A DNA stretch of 64,000 nt from CAZGMJ01 sp964526785 (GCA_964526785.1 CAZGMJ010000002.1:1-64000); one strand, 5' to 3'. Shown: positions 26,245 through 36,105, numbered from the stretch's first letter. The notes: a model not told the origin generated them from the letters alone. Made by a program: numbers and translations.

Positions 26245-27189
26245 TCAACTGTCCTTCGGAGATACTGCTTCCCTCTTCTTGTACGCCTGTACAATCTTCT
26301 GCACAAGCCTGTGACGTACGATATCGTGCTGCGAAAGTTCAACCACGCCTATGCCGTCTATTCGTCCCAGCGTTCGGATCGCCTCGACCATTCCGCTGCC
26401 CTGTCCCGTAGCCAGGTCAACCTGGGTTATATCTCCTGTGATGATCATTTTTGAGCCATGACCCAGACGCGTCAGGACCATGAGCATCTGCAATGGGGAC
26501 GTATTCTGGGCTTCGTCACAAATGATGACCGCTTCATTGAGGGTTCGGCCCCGCATGAATGCCAGCGGTATTATCTCAATAATGTCCAAGTCGATGAACT
26601 TCCGCATCTGTCCGAAGTCCATCATATCCTCGAGCGCGTCGAACAGGGGTCTCAAGTACGGATTGACCTTGGCCTGCAAATCACCCGGCAAGAACCCGAG
26701 TTTCTCGCCCGCTTCCACTGCGGGGCGGGCCAGTACAATTCGCCTGATCTGTTTCTTCTTGAGCATGGAAACAGCAATGGCCACTGCGAGGTACGTCTTG
26801 CCCGTGCCCGCGGGTCCCATGCAGAACGTCAGGTCGTTCTCCAGCATGGTGTTGATGTAATCCAGTTGGCCCTTGGTTCTTGGCTCGATCACTCTCTTGT
26901 TTGCGTAGACGCTGACGGTCCTGGTCGTACCCATCTGCTCTTCCTGCGCCAGCATGGTCTTGACGTCGTCGACCGTCAACGCACTGTGATCGAGCAGGTG
27001 TTTCTGCATCCTGTCGATGATTTCGGTCGCCCGTTTGACGTTCTGCGGTTCTCCGGAAAGTACGAGATTATCTTTGCGGGCCGTAAGTTGAACGTCCATC
27101 GCCTTACGCAAGAGACGCAGGTTGACGTCGCCCGGGCCGAACAGACTCAGTTGGGCTTCCTTCGGATCTATTTCTATGGTAACTTCCAA
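26245..27189 (-). CDS. PhoH-family ATPase
   Basis: A 314-residue P-loop protein. An N-terminal KH-like segment (about 1-100) comes before the ATPase with TKGQLDYINTM, Walker A GPAGTGKTYLA, LARPAVEAGEKLGFLPGDL, Walker B VIICDEAQNTSPLQM, and TGDITQVDLA. PhoH/YbeZ proteins are thought to work with YbeY in RNA or ribosome processing, consistent with ybeY two genes on. Translation starts at TTG 27189, supported by GAGG 6 bases upstream. Confidence 0.92.
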   Translation of the reverse strand: MEVTIEIDPKEAQLSLFGPGDVNLRLLRKAMDVQLTARKDNLVLSGEPQNVKRATEIIDRMQKHLLDHSALTVDDVKTMLAQEEQMGTTRTVSVYANKRVIEPRTKGQLDYINTMLENDLTFCMGPAGTGKTYLAVAIAVSMLKKKQIRRIVLARPAVEAGEKLGFLPGDLQAKVNPYLRPLFDALEDMMDFGQMRKFIDLDIIEIIPLAFMRGRTLNEAVIICDEAQNTSPLQMLMVLTRLGHGSKMIITGDITQVDLATGQGSGMVEAIRTLGRIDGIGVVELSQHDIVRHRLVQKIVQAYKKREAVSPKDS

Positions 27190-27204
27190 AATTGCCTCTG
27201 CACA

Positions 27205-28056
27205 CTACAACACGTACGACAAAAAGACATAGGCAAACGGGGCCACAGCCAGGGGCGAATCCATAATGTCCAGGACGCCCCCAAAGCCGGGTACTTTGCT
27301 CGCCGAGTCCTTTATGCCGGCATCCCGCTTCATCATAGATTCCGCCAGGTCGCCCATCTGGCCGACGAAGGCAAAAGCAACGCCGAAGAGTACAGCCGGC
27401 AACGACCCCATTATATCACAAATGTTCGCGAAAAGAACCGCTACAATGGCCGCGGCGCCGCACGCCCCGGCCATCCCTTCCCACGTCTTCCCGGGACTTA
27501 TGCGAGGAGAGAACTTGTGTTTACCACAGAGTTTCCCAACCGAATATGCCCCTATATCGGAGCATTTTACCACAGCAACGAACATCATGAAGGGCCAGAT
27601 GCCAAAAGCAGTGCGTATGGCCACAGCAAAGCCGCCCAACAGTCCCAGGTAGCCGATAGCCAGATATGTTACACCGCAGTTGGTCAATACGTTGGAATTG
27701 CCGTATCGCCAATACTGCCAAAAGAGCGTAAAGAACAGGGAAAGAGCGATTGCCAGGGCGAAATGGATAACTCCCAGAGGCGCCCATTGTTTCCAGTACC
27801 AATAGGTGGCTATGACTATGGATCCTATAACAGCGGCGGGCAACAAGACCTTCGCATCTTTGCTTGACGCCATTGCGGCCAGTTCGAACTGGCCCGGGAT
27901 CATCAGGATCGCGACCAATATACAGAAAACCGTTCCCTGGACCGCTTTATCGGGAGTCGTTGTCGTCAGCGAGCCGTCCAGCCAACCATCCATCAGGATG
28001 ATTGCCGTGAACCCAATGATCATCAGTGTGCCATAAAAGAGTCTATGCTTAAGCAT
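27205..28056 (-). CDS. cdsA: Phosphatidate cytidylyltransferase
   Basis: A 283-residue integral membrane enzyme making CDP-diacylglycerol for phospholipid synthesis. About eight hydrophobic segments are seen, with SDIGAYSVGKLCGKHKFSP, RISPGKTWEG, and the C-terminal signature MKRDAGIKDSASKVPGFGG-VLDIMDSPL. The usual His in the PGHGG motif is Phe here. It lies between uppS and phoH on the same strand, joining lipid-carrier and phospholipid synthesis. Confidence 0.93.
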   Translation of the reverse strand: MLKHRLFYGTLMIIGFTAIILMDGWLDGSLTTTTPDKAVQGTVFCILVAILMIPGQFELAAMASSKDAKVLLPAAVIGSIVIATYWYWKQWAPLGVIHFALAIALSLFFTLFWQYWRYGNSNVLTNCGVTYLAIGYLGLLGGFAVAIRTAFGIWPFMMFVAVVKCSDIGAYSVGKLCGKHKFSPRISPGKTWEGMAGACGAAAIVAVLFANICDIMGSLPAVLFGVAFAFVGQMGDLAESMMKRDAGIKDSASKVPGFGGVLDIMDSPLAVAPFAYVFLSYVL

Positions 28057-28094
28057 ATTGCTTCTTGGATTGCGGAGGCCGTCTCGTGTCCCGC

Positions 28095-28871
28095 TTACAC
28101 CCTATTTGGCTGCGATTTGAGCGAACCAAAGCGCCGGTCTCTGTTCGAATATGCAAGTATGGCCTTTTCCAGGGACGCTTTCCTGAAGTCCGGCCACAAG
28201 GTTCTGGTTACGTAGAATTCGCTGTATGAGACTTGCCACAGCAGGAAATTGCTGATTCGCATTTCATTAGCGGTGCGGATCAGCAGGTCCGGATCGGGTA
28301 CTTCAGCGGAGTACAGGTGATCTGCGAAACACTCCTCATCGATATCCTTGAGGCGGAGCGTTCCTTTCCTATATTTCCGGGCTATGGTGCGGGCCGCATC
28401 GACAATTTCTGTGCGACCTCCGTAATTCAGAGCCAAAGCCAACGTCATTCCATCGTGGTTGGCGGTCATCTTCATCGTCTCTCGCAGTCTCTTCTGGACG
28501 ATATCAGGCAGGCTTTTCAGTCGTCCGAAATGGACCAGTCGTACGCGGTTTTTTTTCAGGACGGGTCGGATGCCCACGAGGTACTCGGCATACAGATGCA
28601 TCAGCGCGTTGACCTCCGCCTCGGGGCGTCGCCAGTTCTCAATGCTGAAAGAGTACAAGGTCAATGACTGGATGCCGAAGTCGACGCAGTTTTGCGCGAT
28701 CTTCTCGACTGTGCGGGCGCCCTCCTGGTGGCCTCGAACGCGGGGAAGTCCGCGGCGTTGAGCCCATCTGCCGTTGCCGTCCATGATAATTGCGATATGA
28801 CGCGGCACCTGTTCCGGCCTAATGCTCAACCGCTCGGCGGTTGCTCGGATTTTCGCTTCGTTGGCGTCCAT
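28095..28871 (-). CDS. uppS: Isoprenyl transferase (undecaprenyl diphosphate synthase)
   Basis: A 258-residue cis-prenyltransferase making the C55 lipid carrier for peptidoglycan. It has HIAIIMDGNGRWAQRRGLPR with the catalytic Asp, GHQEGARTVEKI, TLYSFSIENWRRP, NYGGRTEIVDAAR, and the C-terminal RTANEMRISNFLLWQ substrate motif. The start was taken as ATG 28871; a GTG two codons earlier is possible. It is followed 38 bases later by cdsA, a very common pairing. Confidence 0.95.
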   Translation of the reverse strand: MDANEAKIRATAERLSIRPEQVPRHIAIIMDGNGRWAQRRGLPRVRGHQEGARTVEKIAQNCVDFGIQSLTLYSFSIENWRRPEAEVNALMHLYAEYLVGIRPVLKKNRVRLVHFGRLKSLPDIVQKRLRETMKMTANHDGMTLALALNYGGRTEIVDAARTIARKYRKGTLRLKDIDEECFADHLYSAEVPDPDLLIRTANEMRISNFLLWQVSYSEFYVTRTLWPDFRKASLEKAILAYSNRDRRFGSLKSQPNRV

Positions 28872-28908
28872 ATTCACTTGCCGGACATTTCGGCGGTTTA
28901 CCGCCGTC

Positions 28909-30186
28909 CTAACGTCTCACTATCATTTGGTCGCGCCGCGGACCCACGCCGATCATCGTGATGGGTTTCTTGATCAACTCTTCCACGCGACAGACATAAT
29001 TCCTGGCACTTACAGGTAGTTGGTCAAAGTCCCGAATCTCACTGATATCGTCCTGCCATCCGGCAGCACTCTCGTAAACCGGTTTGGCTCTTTCCAGCCT
29101 TGCAATATTCGCGGGAAAGAACTGTTTCTTTTCGCCATCGATCTCGTATGCGCTGCAAATGCCCAGTTGCTGCAGACCGCCCAGAGTATCAAGATGCATC
29201 ATCGCCACTTCGTCAACACCGCCAAGCGCAACGGAATAGGCGACCGCAACCGCATCGAACCAGCCGCATCGTCGGGGGCGACCGGTTGTCGTGCCATACT
29301 CATGGCCCTTGTCGCGAATATACTGGCCGGTTTCGTTGTCCTGTTCGGCCGGGAACGGTCCTGCACCAACGCGCGTCGTGTATGCTTTCGCGACGCCGAT
29401 GAACTTGTCGACCATTTTTGCGGGCACGCCGGATCCCGACGGCATTCCGAGGGGACTCGAATTAGAGCTGGTAACGAAAGGAAACGTGCCGTGGTCGATG
29501 TCCAGAAGCGAACCCTGCGCCCCCTCAAAGAGCACCGATCGGTTGCATGCGATAGCTGTGTGAAGGAATTCCGTTGTGTCGGTCACAAATGGCAGCAGAC
29601 TATCCGCAAAAGAGCGGCATTTTTCAAAAATGTCGTCGAACTTGATGGGTTTGGCGTCATACAAGGCACCGAAGAGTCTATTCTTGTAATCCACTACGGT
29701 TCGCAGTTTTTCTTTGAGTTGATCGAGATCCCGCAAGTCTCCCATGCGAACGGCATAACTCCTGCCTACTTTATCGGCATAGCACGGCCCGATGCCTCGT
29801 ATGGTGGTGCCAATCTTGTTCTTGCCGAGCGATTCCTCCCGCAGGCGGTCCTCGTGTTTGTGGTAGTCGAGGACGACATGCGCATTTTCGCTGATCATCA
29901 AACGGCCGTCGAGGTGAATGCCTCGGTCCGCCAGCATTTGTATCTCTTCGCTGAGTACCTGCGGATCGACTACCACCGCGTTGGAGATCACACAGGTCGT
30001 TTCAGGTCGGACCGAACCGCTCGGCAGCAGGTGCAGCGCGAATCGCTCATCACCGACGATCACGGTGTGGCCTGCGTTGGCTCCTCCCCCGTAACGCACC
30101 ACGATTTCACTCTGCGCGGCGAGCACGTCGACAACTTTACCTTTTCCTTCGTCACCCCACTGCAGGCCGATTACACAACAATTCAT
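28909..30186 (-). CDS. purA: Adenylosuccinate synthetase
   Basis: A 425-residue GTP-dependent enzyme joining IMP and aspartate for AMP synthesis. It has LQWGDEGKGKVVDVL (P-loop-like catalytic Asp), RYGGGANAGHTV, IGTTIRGIGPCYADK, FEGAQGSLLDIDHGTFPFVTSS in two parts, and TTTGRPRRCGWFDAV. The length matches the family. It begins the minus-strand group purA-uppS-cdsA; the ATG has AGGGA 9 bases upstream. Confidence 0.97.
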   Translation of the reverse strand: MNCCVIGLQWGDEGKGKVVDVLAAQSEIVVRYGGGANAGHTVIVGDERFALHLLPSGSVRPETTCVISNAVVVDPQVLSEEIQMLADRGIHLDGRLMISENAHVVLDYHKHEDRLREESLGKNKIGTTIRGIGPCYADKVGRSYAVRMGDLRDLDQLKEKLRTVVDYKNRLFGALYDAKPIKFDDIFEKCRSFADSLLPFVTDTTEFLHTAIACNRSVLFEGAQGSLLDIDHGTFPFVTSSNSSPLGMPSGSGVPAKMVDKFIGVAKAYTTRVGAGPFPAEQDNETGQYIRDKGHEYGTTTGRPRRCGWFDAVAVAYSVALGGVDEVAMMHLDTLGGLQQLGICSAYEIDGEKKQFFPANIARLERAKPVYESAAGWQDDISEIRDFDQLPVSARNYVCRVEELIKKPITMIGVGPRRDQMIVRR

Positions 30187-30337
30187 ATCAACATTTCCCT
30201 AAAGTTTTCGCTGGCCTATTTCGAATACGAGGCGCTGCAACACAACGCGACCCCGCGACCCACGCGGCAAGCGGCATGAGTGGGGGCCTGTCATCAGCGC
30301 GGCGCCGAGCCGAATTGTAGTCGGACTGCGGCAGCTT

Positions 30338-30820
30338 TCAAGTTATTTTCGCAATGAGATGGTCCAGCAATTCCTTCAAGTTATCATACGTTCGGTCGCT
30401 GAATTTGCGCTGTACCTCTCGCGAATCCTGTTTATATGTAAGTGTGAAGAAACCTTTGGAGTCGAAATGGGTTTTGTCGATTTTCTCTATCGCGTCGTAA
30501 GGGATCTTCTCCTTGTCATTGACGAGTAGTTCGTTCTCTCCTGCAACGATTCTGCGGTTCCGGATTGATATGAGGTACAGGCCGAGCAGGATGGCTCCAC
30601 CGACGAAAACAGGCGGGGAATACATGTTAAATTTCATTGTTGCCGTTGGCTTGCCATCATTATCAACAACGTTCTTTTTGTAGAAGCTATATCGTTTGGA
30701 CCATTCGTACTTGCTCAGATAGCCGTCATAGGCGAAAATAGCGGCGGCCACCAGGCAGACTCCTATGTATATCTTCAGGTTGTTCTTCTTGAATTTGCTG
30801 ATCGGCGCTTCAACGGGCAT
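30338..30820 (-). CDS. Small membrane protein of unknown function
   Basis: A 160-residue protein with two hydrophobic segments, at about 16-31 (IYIGVCLVAAAIFAYDG) and 69-86 (PPVFVGGAILLGLYLIS). A C-terminal domain of about 70 residues (NELLVNDKEKIPYDAIEKIDKTHF...) reads like a PH-type or photosystem-type small beta domain. It follows the next unknown gene by 20 bases on the same strand and probably shares its transcript. Function not recognised. Confidence 0.7.
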   Translation of the reverse strand: MPVEAPISKFKKNNLKIYIGVCLVAAAIFAYDGYLSKYEWSKRYSFYKKNVVDNDGKPTATMKFNMYSPPVFVGGAILLGLYLISIRNRRIVAGENELLVNDKEKIPYDAIEKIDKTHFDSKGFFTLTYKQDSREVQRKFSDRTYDNLKELLDHLIAKIT

Positions 30821-30840
30821 TGTCCAGTCCTTCCCTCAGA

Positions 30841-31602
30841 TCATGTCAATCGTTTGTGTGCTATCGCCTCAGTCAAAGGCTGAACGAAGTTCGGTACGAC
30901 TCTTTCGGCCATCAACTCTTCCGCCAGCAGGCGCTGTTTTTCGAAAGATCTCAACGAATCGAATTTCGTGTCGCCTCTTGGATACTGACGCACCGTGAAG
31001 GCCAGGCTGATTGCCTCGCCGGCGATGTCGTTTTTCTTGTCTGGATCGTACACACTTGTCCGCGATTCGATACTGCACCGCGCCTGTGTATAGCAATCTT
31101 CCGACAATGCCACGACCATGGACGGCGAGCAGGCGATCGGTTTGGCCGACGGAATATCCATCAGCGAGCTGAACGCGGTCTGGCTCAGCAGAGCCTCGGC
31201 AATGGCATCGTCGTGGTTGCCGGGGCAATCGAAGTCCATAGCGAACGTAACGTCGAGCGAATCAATGTCAAGGTGTCCGACGCTGAGCATGTACGGTATG
31301 ATTTCCAGCACGAGCCTGTGCTGGCGGTACGCTTCGTCGAAGTCTGAGGGATTGACCACGCCGGAACCGATTCGGTCGATATCCAGGCTGACCCACCGGC
31401 ACGAACCGGCGGTTCGGTCCTCTTCCAGACAATACTCGCTGCCCGTTCGACGATAGAACGATCCCATGGACGGAAACTGCTTCTGAATCCGCTCGAAGAA
31501 CGCCAGCACCGTATCGCGTTCGTTCGGCAGATCGAGCTCCGTGTTCACACAAATATCAAGATAGAAGTCATCGCAAAGCGACGTATAGCTCTCAATTGCC
31601 AC
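30841..31602 (-). CDS. Conserved-looking soluble protein of unknown function
   Basis: A 253-residue soluble protein starting at GTG 31602. It contains VLEIIPYMLSVGHLDIDSLDVTFAMDFDCPGNHD in pieces and a long C-terminal helix. There is no signal peptide, membrane segment or known catalytic motif. The strand/acidic pattern with a DFDCPGNHDD turn is suggestive of a double-stranded beta domain, but I cannot name it. It lies 20 bases before the small membrane protein gene. Confidence 0.65.
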   Translation of the reverse strand: MAIESYTSLCDDFYLDICVNTELDLPNERDTVLAFFERIQKQFPSMGSFYRRTGSEYCLEEDRTAGSCRWVSLDIDRIGSGVVNPSDFDEAYRQHRLVLEIIPYMLSVGHLDIDSLDVTFAMDFDCPGNHDDAIAEALLSQTAFSSLMDIPSAKPIACSPSMVVALSEDCYTQARCSIESRTSVYDPDKKNDIAGEAISLAFTVRQYPRGDTKFDSLRSFEKQRLLAEELMAERVVPNFVQPLTEAIAHKRLT

Positions 31603-31827
31603 TGCAAATCATCCTATGTGACAGGTCGCAGGCAAACTCCCGCAGACCCGTCTGGAACACCAATCCTGTAGAAAAGTCAACAACCAAGGATTATCGCATA
31701 ACCGCCTGCGTATCTCAAGCGATAAATGACCATTTGTGTGCGGAAGAAATGGCGTCGGTGAAGTCTTGCGGGGGTAGGCCGGTTGCGAAAGGCGTTTTTT
31801 TCCGTCTGCGAGGGAGCGAGTTGGCTG

Positions 31828-34338
31828 TTACACGGCCGCCTCGGGCTCTGAGAGCTTCAGTTCGGCTATTATCGCTCCCAACGTAGCCAAAATAGCGAAG
31901 CCAAAAGCTCGCCAGATGCCGGTGCCGAGCAATCCCTTGAGTTCCAGCGCCGCATGGTCAGCAAACAGCAGACCGGTGGCGGAGGTGAATAGTACAGCCG
32001 CCAGGATGCCGCAGGTGGTGGCGCTGACGATGCGTTTCCAGAGGGCGGCGCCGCCGCAGGCGAGTGCGACTGCTGAGCCGCATGTGAATACAACCGGCAT
32101 CAAGACCCCCAGAACCCACCATTTCGACTCCGGCAGTGAGCCAATGGTGTGAAAATAGACTGACTCCGCCAGTGCCAGCAGTGCGACCGCTCCGATTGCG
32201 CACAGACCCAGGTGCCAGTATCGCGGCTTCTGAGAGCGGCGCAATTCCGCTCGTCTTCGCATGCGTCTGCGGATGGTCAGGGGCCAGTTGTAGAACAGGT
32301 AGAATACCCAGTGTTCGAGCAGGGCTCCTCGTTCGCCGAAGACGGGCACAACATGCACGGCTTCTGTTGCCCAATGCGCGGCCATGAAACGGGCAAGAAC
32401 CGGGTATCGGTAGGTCATCTGGATTGGAAAAGCCAGGTAACCGACGTATTTGAAGAATCCGAGGAAGACGGCGATATTATAGTCCTTGAAGTTTCGTTCG
32501 CGAATGACCAGATAGAGAACATACAAACCACGGGTCAGCGAGCCGGGGGATATGGGAACCACTTGGAAGAGCGCGATGATACCCAGTCCGATGCCCCATG
32601 CCTGGCTCCGCGGCATCTCAGGGTGTGTTAGAACGTAGACAATCGCTATAAACACCGAGACAACCTGTGTTACGGGCAGCGTGCACACGTGAACGGCCAG
32701 ACTCTTGAGGTATTTCTGGATGAACGGCTCATCGATTTGCGAGACGATAATCGCTGAATCCCCCTCGCTGAGCATGTTCTTCCGCCTTCCCTCGGCCAGC
32801 ATATCGCGAAGCCATTGTTCTCGCAGTTCTGCGTTGAAATAGAGGCGTACCGGCCTGATGAGGTAGTACGCCAGGCGGTCTTTGGCAAATGTGGCATCCG
32901 TGAGTAATCGATGCATGCCTGCCGGCAGGATGGAAAATGGAAGATGCCCAAAAAAAGCGTGCGGATTGTGCGCAAGCCGGACCATGCGTCGGGCGCTGAT
33001 GCGTCCGGCTTGATGCCACGAGATAACCTTTTCGATCATTCTGCCTCGAATGGCTCTGGCGAGATATCGCCAACTCAGAAGCACCTGCGTATAATGTCTG
33101 CGCCACTCGGGCCTTCCCCAGGCTCGACGCATAGCCTTGCCGAGAAAGGGGATCAGGCCGATAATGAAGAACAGTAGCGTGGAGACCTTACATCGCCGCA
33201 TCTTCTGCTCTGATTCGTCGTTAAGCAGTCTGCGGACCCGCCAGCCCGCCACGGCACTGGACAGCATCGTTGACCACAGTTCCCCGCTGTATAGAAGCCG
33301 AACGTGGTTATGGGTGATATCCGGTACCGAATTGCGATACACCCGCTCGGCCGCTTTGAGTTCATCCAGGGCCGGGCCAAAATCGGTGAAAGCCTCCCTG
33401 TGTGCTTGTACGAATCCTTCGAGTTTCTCCAGGCTTCCGCGATCGAATTGCACCAGCGAGCCTCGTTTGATGCCCCGCCAGATCAGTAGAAAGTCTCCCG
33501 GGCTCATGGGCAGAAACGGCAACAGCGTCAGGCCGGCACGGAAGTCGACGGCTACGAGACCCTTGGCCGGATCCTCGTCCGCCCCCAGGCGTTTCAGGCA
33601 ATTTGGCTGGCTCTTGCACGTGGTCCATTCGTATTGTCTTGCGAATTCGTGCGCGCCCATTTCGTGCAGCAATTCAACAAAATCCGCCATGAATTGCTTT
33701 TTGGCGCGGTATTCGGGCGATCCGAGTTGGTCCTCGTCGACCGGTTCGCCCCGCTGCCACCGGCTCAGCGCGTCCAGATGGTCGTCCACCTCCAGTTGCC
33801 ATGTACGCCCTTCGACCCACTCTCTCAATTCGCCGCAACCGCCCAGTTTACTGTCCACAAACGTTGCGTAAATATCGACAATCGTCTCTTCGTCACCGAA
33901 CCGCATTGCCGCGGCTCGACGAATGAACTTTTGCCATAGCGCACCTGCTCTGGCGGCTGCCGGATTAACCTGTAACTGAAAGGGCCCCTGGAAACCGATC
34001 CAGTAGAGTATATTGCGGAACAGTGTGGAGAAACCGGACGGCGGGATCAATATCTTCACGGCATAGGACCCACCGACGGTTACCCCGATGGCCTCGGGGG
34101 CGTCGGATTCAATCTGCAGCACCTTGACTCGGTAGACCTGTCCCGCGAACCCGCCTCCGACAAACTTCTCGATCTCCAGTCGAACTGTTGCTCGAACCGG
34201 GCTTGTTACTCCGCAGACCTCGTATGTCAACTCATCACCCGCCTCATAGTGATGCGTTCGCAGGGGACGATGCAGCCCCAGTGCCTTGAATTCGCCCTCC
34301 AACTCTTTACAAGCTTGAGTCGAGTACTGTACCGCCAT
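31828..34338 (-). CDS. Large fusion: kinase-like N-terminal domain with polytopic membrane C-terminus
   Basis: An 836-residue protein. Residues about 50-300 resemble a protein-kinase fold: a glycine-rich loop GGGFAGQVYRV at 61-71, an Ala-x-Lys at 93-95 (YAVKIL), a hinge-like REWVEGR at 172-178, and DFR at 265-267 in the DFG place. The catalytic-loop position appears altered: counting five residues back from N246 gives Cys241 where Asp is usual. The C-terminal part has about eight hydrophobic segments (from about 385, 570, 600 onward). No signal peptide is present, so the kinase-like part should be cytosolic. It may be a pseudokinase or lipid/sugar kinase relative. Function unknown; pgpA lies just upstream. 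Confidence 0.7.
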   Translation of the reverse strand: MAVQYSTQACKELEGEFKALGLHRPLRTHHYEAGDELTYEVCGVTSPVRATVRLEIEKFVGGGFAGQVYRVKVLQIESDAPEAIGVTVGGSYAVKILIPPSGFSTLFRNILYWIGFQGPFQLQVNPAAARAGALWQKFIRRAAAMRFGDEETIVDIYATFVDSKLGGCGELREWVEGRTWQLEVDDHLDALSRWQRGEPVDEDQLGSPEYRAKKQFMADFVELLHEMGAHEFARQYEWTTCKSQPNCLKRLGADEDPAKGLVAVDFRAGLTLLPFLPMSPGDFLLIWRGIKRGSLVQFDRGSLEKLEGFVQAHREAFTDFGPALDELKAAERVYRNSVPDITHNHVRLLYSGELWSTMLSSAVAGWRVRRLLNDESEQKMRRCKVSTLLFFIIGLIPFLGKAMRRAWGRPEWRRHYTQVLLSWRYLARAIRGRMIEKVISWHQAGRISARRMVRLAHNPHAFFGHLPFSILPAGMHRLLTDATFAKDRLAYYLIRPVRLYFNAELREQWLRDMLAEGRRKNMLSEGDSAIIVSQIDEPFIQKYLKSLAVHVCTLPVTQVVSVFIAIVYVLTHPEMPRSQAWGIGLGIIALFQVVPISPGSLTRGLYVLYLVIRERNFKDYNIAVFLGFFKYVGYLAFPIQMTYRYPVLARFMAAHWATEAVHVVPVFGERGALLEHWVFYLFYNWPLTIRRRMRRRAELRRSQKPRYWHLGLCAIGAVALLALAESVYFHTIGSLPESKWWVLGVLMPVVFTCGSAVALACGGAALWKRIVSATTCGILAAVLFTSATGLLFADHAALELKGLLGTGIWRAFGFAILATLGAIIAELKLSEPEAAV

Positions 34339-34363
34339 CGGTCCTCCCCAAATCAGACACCCT

Positions 34364-34855
34364 TTAGCTCAGCCACAGCCGTACGGCTGTTTGCAAGACG
34401 ATAGCTGCAAACACGCCGGCAAGTAGATCATCGGCCAGTATCCCCCAGCCCTGTGGCAGTTTCTCGAGTTTTTGAATGGGCCATGGTTTGGCGATGTCGA
34501 AGATGCGAAACAGCAGAAAGCCCGCGAGTGCAACGATCCATATCCTTGAAGCTGACACATCGCCCACGCCCAGCAAGGGGCTGACCATAAGCGTTACCGA
34601 CTGGCCGGCAAACTCGTCCGCAACCACTTCGCCCGGGTCGCCACTGGATGTGGCCTGAATGGCCGCAGGGGCGAATTGTACGCAGACGAATGAGCCGGCC
34701 AGCGCGAAAATCGCCATAATTGTTGTCGAAACGGCCGCAGAACCTCCTATAGAGCCGATCAGGCCGAAGATGATGGCGGGCGGCAGCGATCCCCATGTTC
34801 CAGGCGCGATCGGCAGCCAACCAAGGCCCAAGCAGGATGTCAGCAGTCTCTTCAT
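34364..34855 (-). CDS. pgpA: Phosphatidylglycerophosphatase A
   Basis: A 163-residue membrane phosphatase that turns phosphatidylglycerophosphate into phosphatidylglycerol. It shows GWLPIAPGTWGSLP, the metal-binding DPGEVVADEFAGQ, FRIFDIAKPWPIQKLEKLP and GWGILADDLLAGV near the C-terminus, with three to four hydrophobic segments. It lies 25 bases upstream of the kinase-like/membrane fusion and 41 bases after the dGTPase-like gene. Confidence 0.93.
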   Translation of the reverse strand: MKRLLTSCLGLGWLPIAPGTWGSLPPAIIFGLIGSIGGSAAVSTTIMAIFALAGSFVCVQFAPAAIQATSSGDPGEVVADEFAGQSVTLMVSPLLGVGDVSASRIWIVALAGFLLFRIFDIAKPWPIQKLEKLPQGWGILADDLLAGVFAAIVLQTAVRLWLS

Positions 34856-34896
34856 GATCGCCGCAAATTACCGAACGGCACCGGCCAAGTCAAAGA

Positions 34897-36012
34897 TTAT
34901 TGGTCGTAACGAGGGCAGATTTCGCGGAGTGTCTGAAGGCAGAAACGGTCGGTCATGCCTGCAATATAGTCGCAGACAGCTCGTTGCAGTCCGTGTTGGG
35001 GTATGAACCGCTGGAAATACCGCGGCATGTGCGCTGGTTCGGCGCAGAGGACGTTGAAGAGTTGCTCAAGCCATTTTCTTGCCTTTCGCTGGGAATCGGC
35101 CAAAGAGCTGTGCATGTAAAGATTCTGCATGAGGAATTGTTCGAGCTGCCTCAGTTGAGTATCGCCGGTAGGGGAGAGCATTATCAGATTCTCCTGCTGC
35201 CCGACGATGTCCTCCATCGTTCGGGCGCTCGTCGCAGAGAGCGCAGCGGCGCTGGTCTGCAGACAATCGCCCACAAGTGTGTTGATGATGGATTTGGCCA
35301 CACGCGTCCTGCGGATTATCCTGTCGTCCATCCGACTTGCTCCAACGCGTTCCCAGGCCTCGGCAAAAACGTCCAGATTCTTCAACTGTTCCGCCTGAAT
35401 CAGGTTCCCGCGCATCCCATCCTCAAGATCGTGGCAGTTGTACGCGATCCGGTCGGCTATCGCTGCAATCTGTCCTTCGAGTGTGCAGTTTGCCTCGCTG
35501 AAGTCCCCTGCGCTGGCGGGCTTATCGTATGGGCTGTGGTGCCTGGCAATTCCCAGACGCGTTTCGTACATGAGATTCAATCCCCAGAAATCGGGATAAG
35601 GATGCTCGAGAAGGTCTACGATACGCAGCGTCTGGCCATTGTGCTCGAAGCCTCCCCACTCTGCGGTCAGCTCATTGAGCACTTGCTCGCCTCCGTGCCC
35701 AAACGGGGAATGCCCCAAATCGTGTGCCAGGCAAATCGCCTCAGTCAGGCTCTCGCTCAGGCCCAAAGCCTTGGCGAGGGTTCTGCCTATCTGGGCCACC
35801 TCGATGGTATGGGTCAGACGCGTTCGATAATGATCGTCCAGTCCCGGTGTAAAGACCTGCGTCTTGCCTTCAAGCCGCCGAAAAGCCGCACTGTGGATGA
35901 TACGGTCCCGATCTCGCTCGAAATCAGACCGGTAGCGATGGGGTGCTTCCCGGAAAGCCCTTCCGCGCGTATTGACCTGCGTGACTGCGAATTTCGCGAA
36001 TTCCTGCACCAT
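34897..36012 (-). CDS. Deoxyguanosinetriphosphate triphosphohydrolase-like HD protein
   Basis: A 371-residue HD-superfamily hydrolase expected to remove triphosphate from dNTPs. It has HRYRSDFERDRDRIIHS, FRRLEGKTQVF, RTRLTHTIEVAQIGR (first metal His), CLAHDLGHSPFGHGGE (His-Asp pair), and RIAYNCHDLEDG (last Asp). The length is that of the short dGTPase-like type rather than the E. coli Dgt of about 500 residues. It is third in a minus-strand run HIT-dGTPase-pgpA. Confidence 0.92.
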   Translation of the reverse strand: MVQEFAKFAVTQVNTRGRAFREAPHRYRSDFERDRDRIIHSAAFRRLEGKTQVFTPGLDDHYRTRLTHTIEVAQIGRTLAKALGLSESLTEAICLAHDLGHSPFGHGGEQVLNELTAEWGGFEHNGQTLRIVDLLEHPYPDFWGLNLMYETRLGIARHHSPYDKPASAGDFSEANCTLEGQIAAIADRIAYNCHDLEDGMRGNLIQAEQLKNLDVFAEAWERVGASRMDDRIIRRTRVAKSIINTLVGDCLQTSAAALSATSARTMEDIVGQQENLIMLSPTGDTQLRQLEQFLMQNLYMHSSLADSQRKARKWLEQLFNVLCAEPAHMPRYFQRFIPQHGLQRAVCDYIAGMTDRFCLQTLREICPRYDQ

Positions 36013-36105
36013 GCTATCGTACTGTCGCTCTCAAGCCGGATTGCGTAAGTTGTCGTGCGATGGACCACGTTGTCGGGCGCACGGGCCGGGGCATCGGCCG
36101 GCCTG

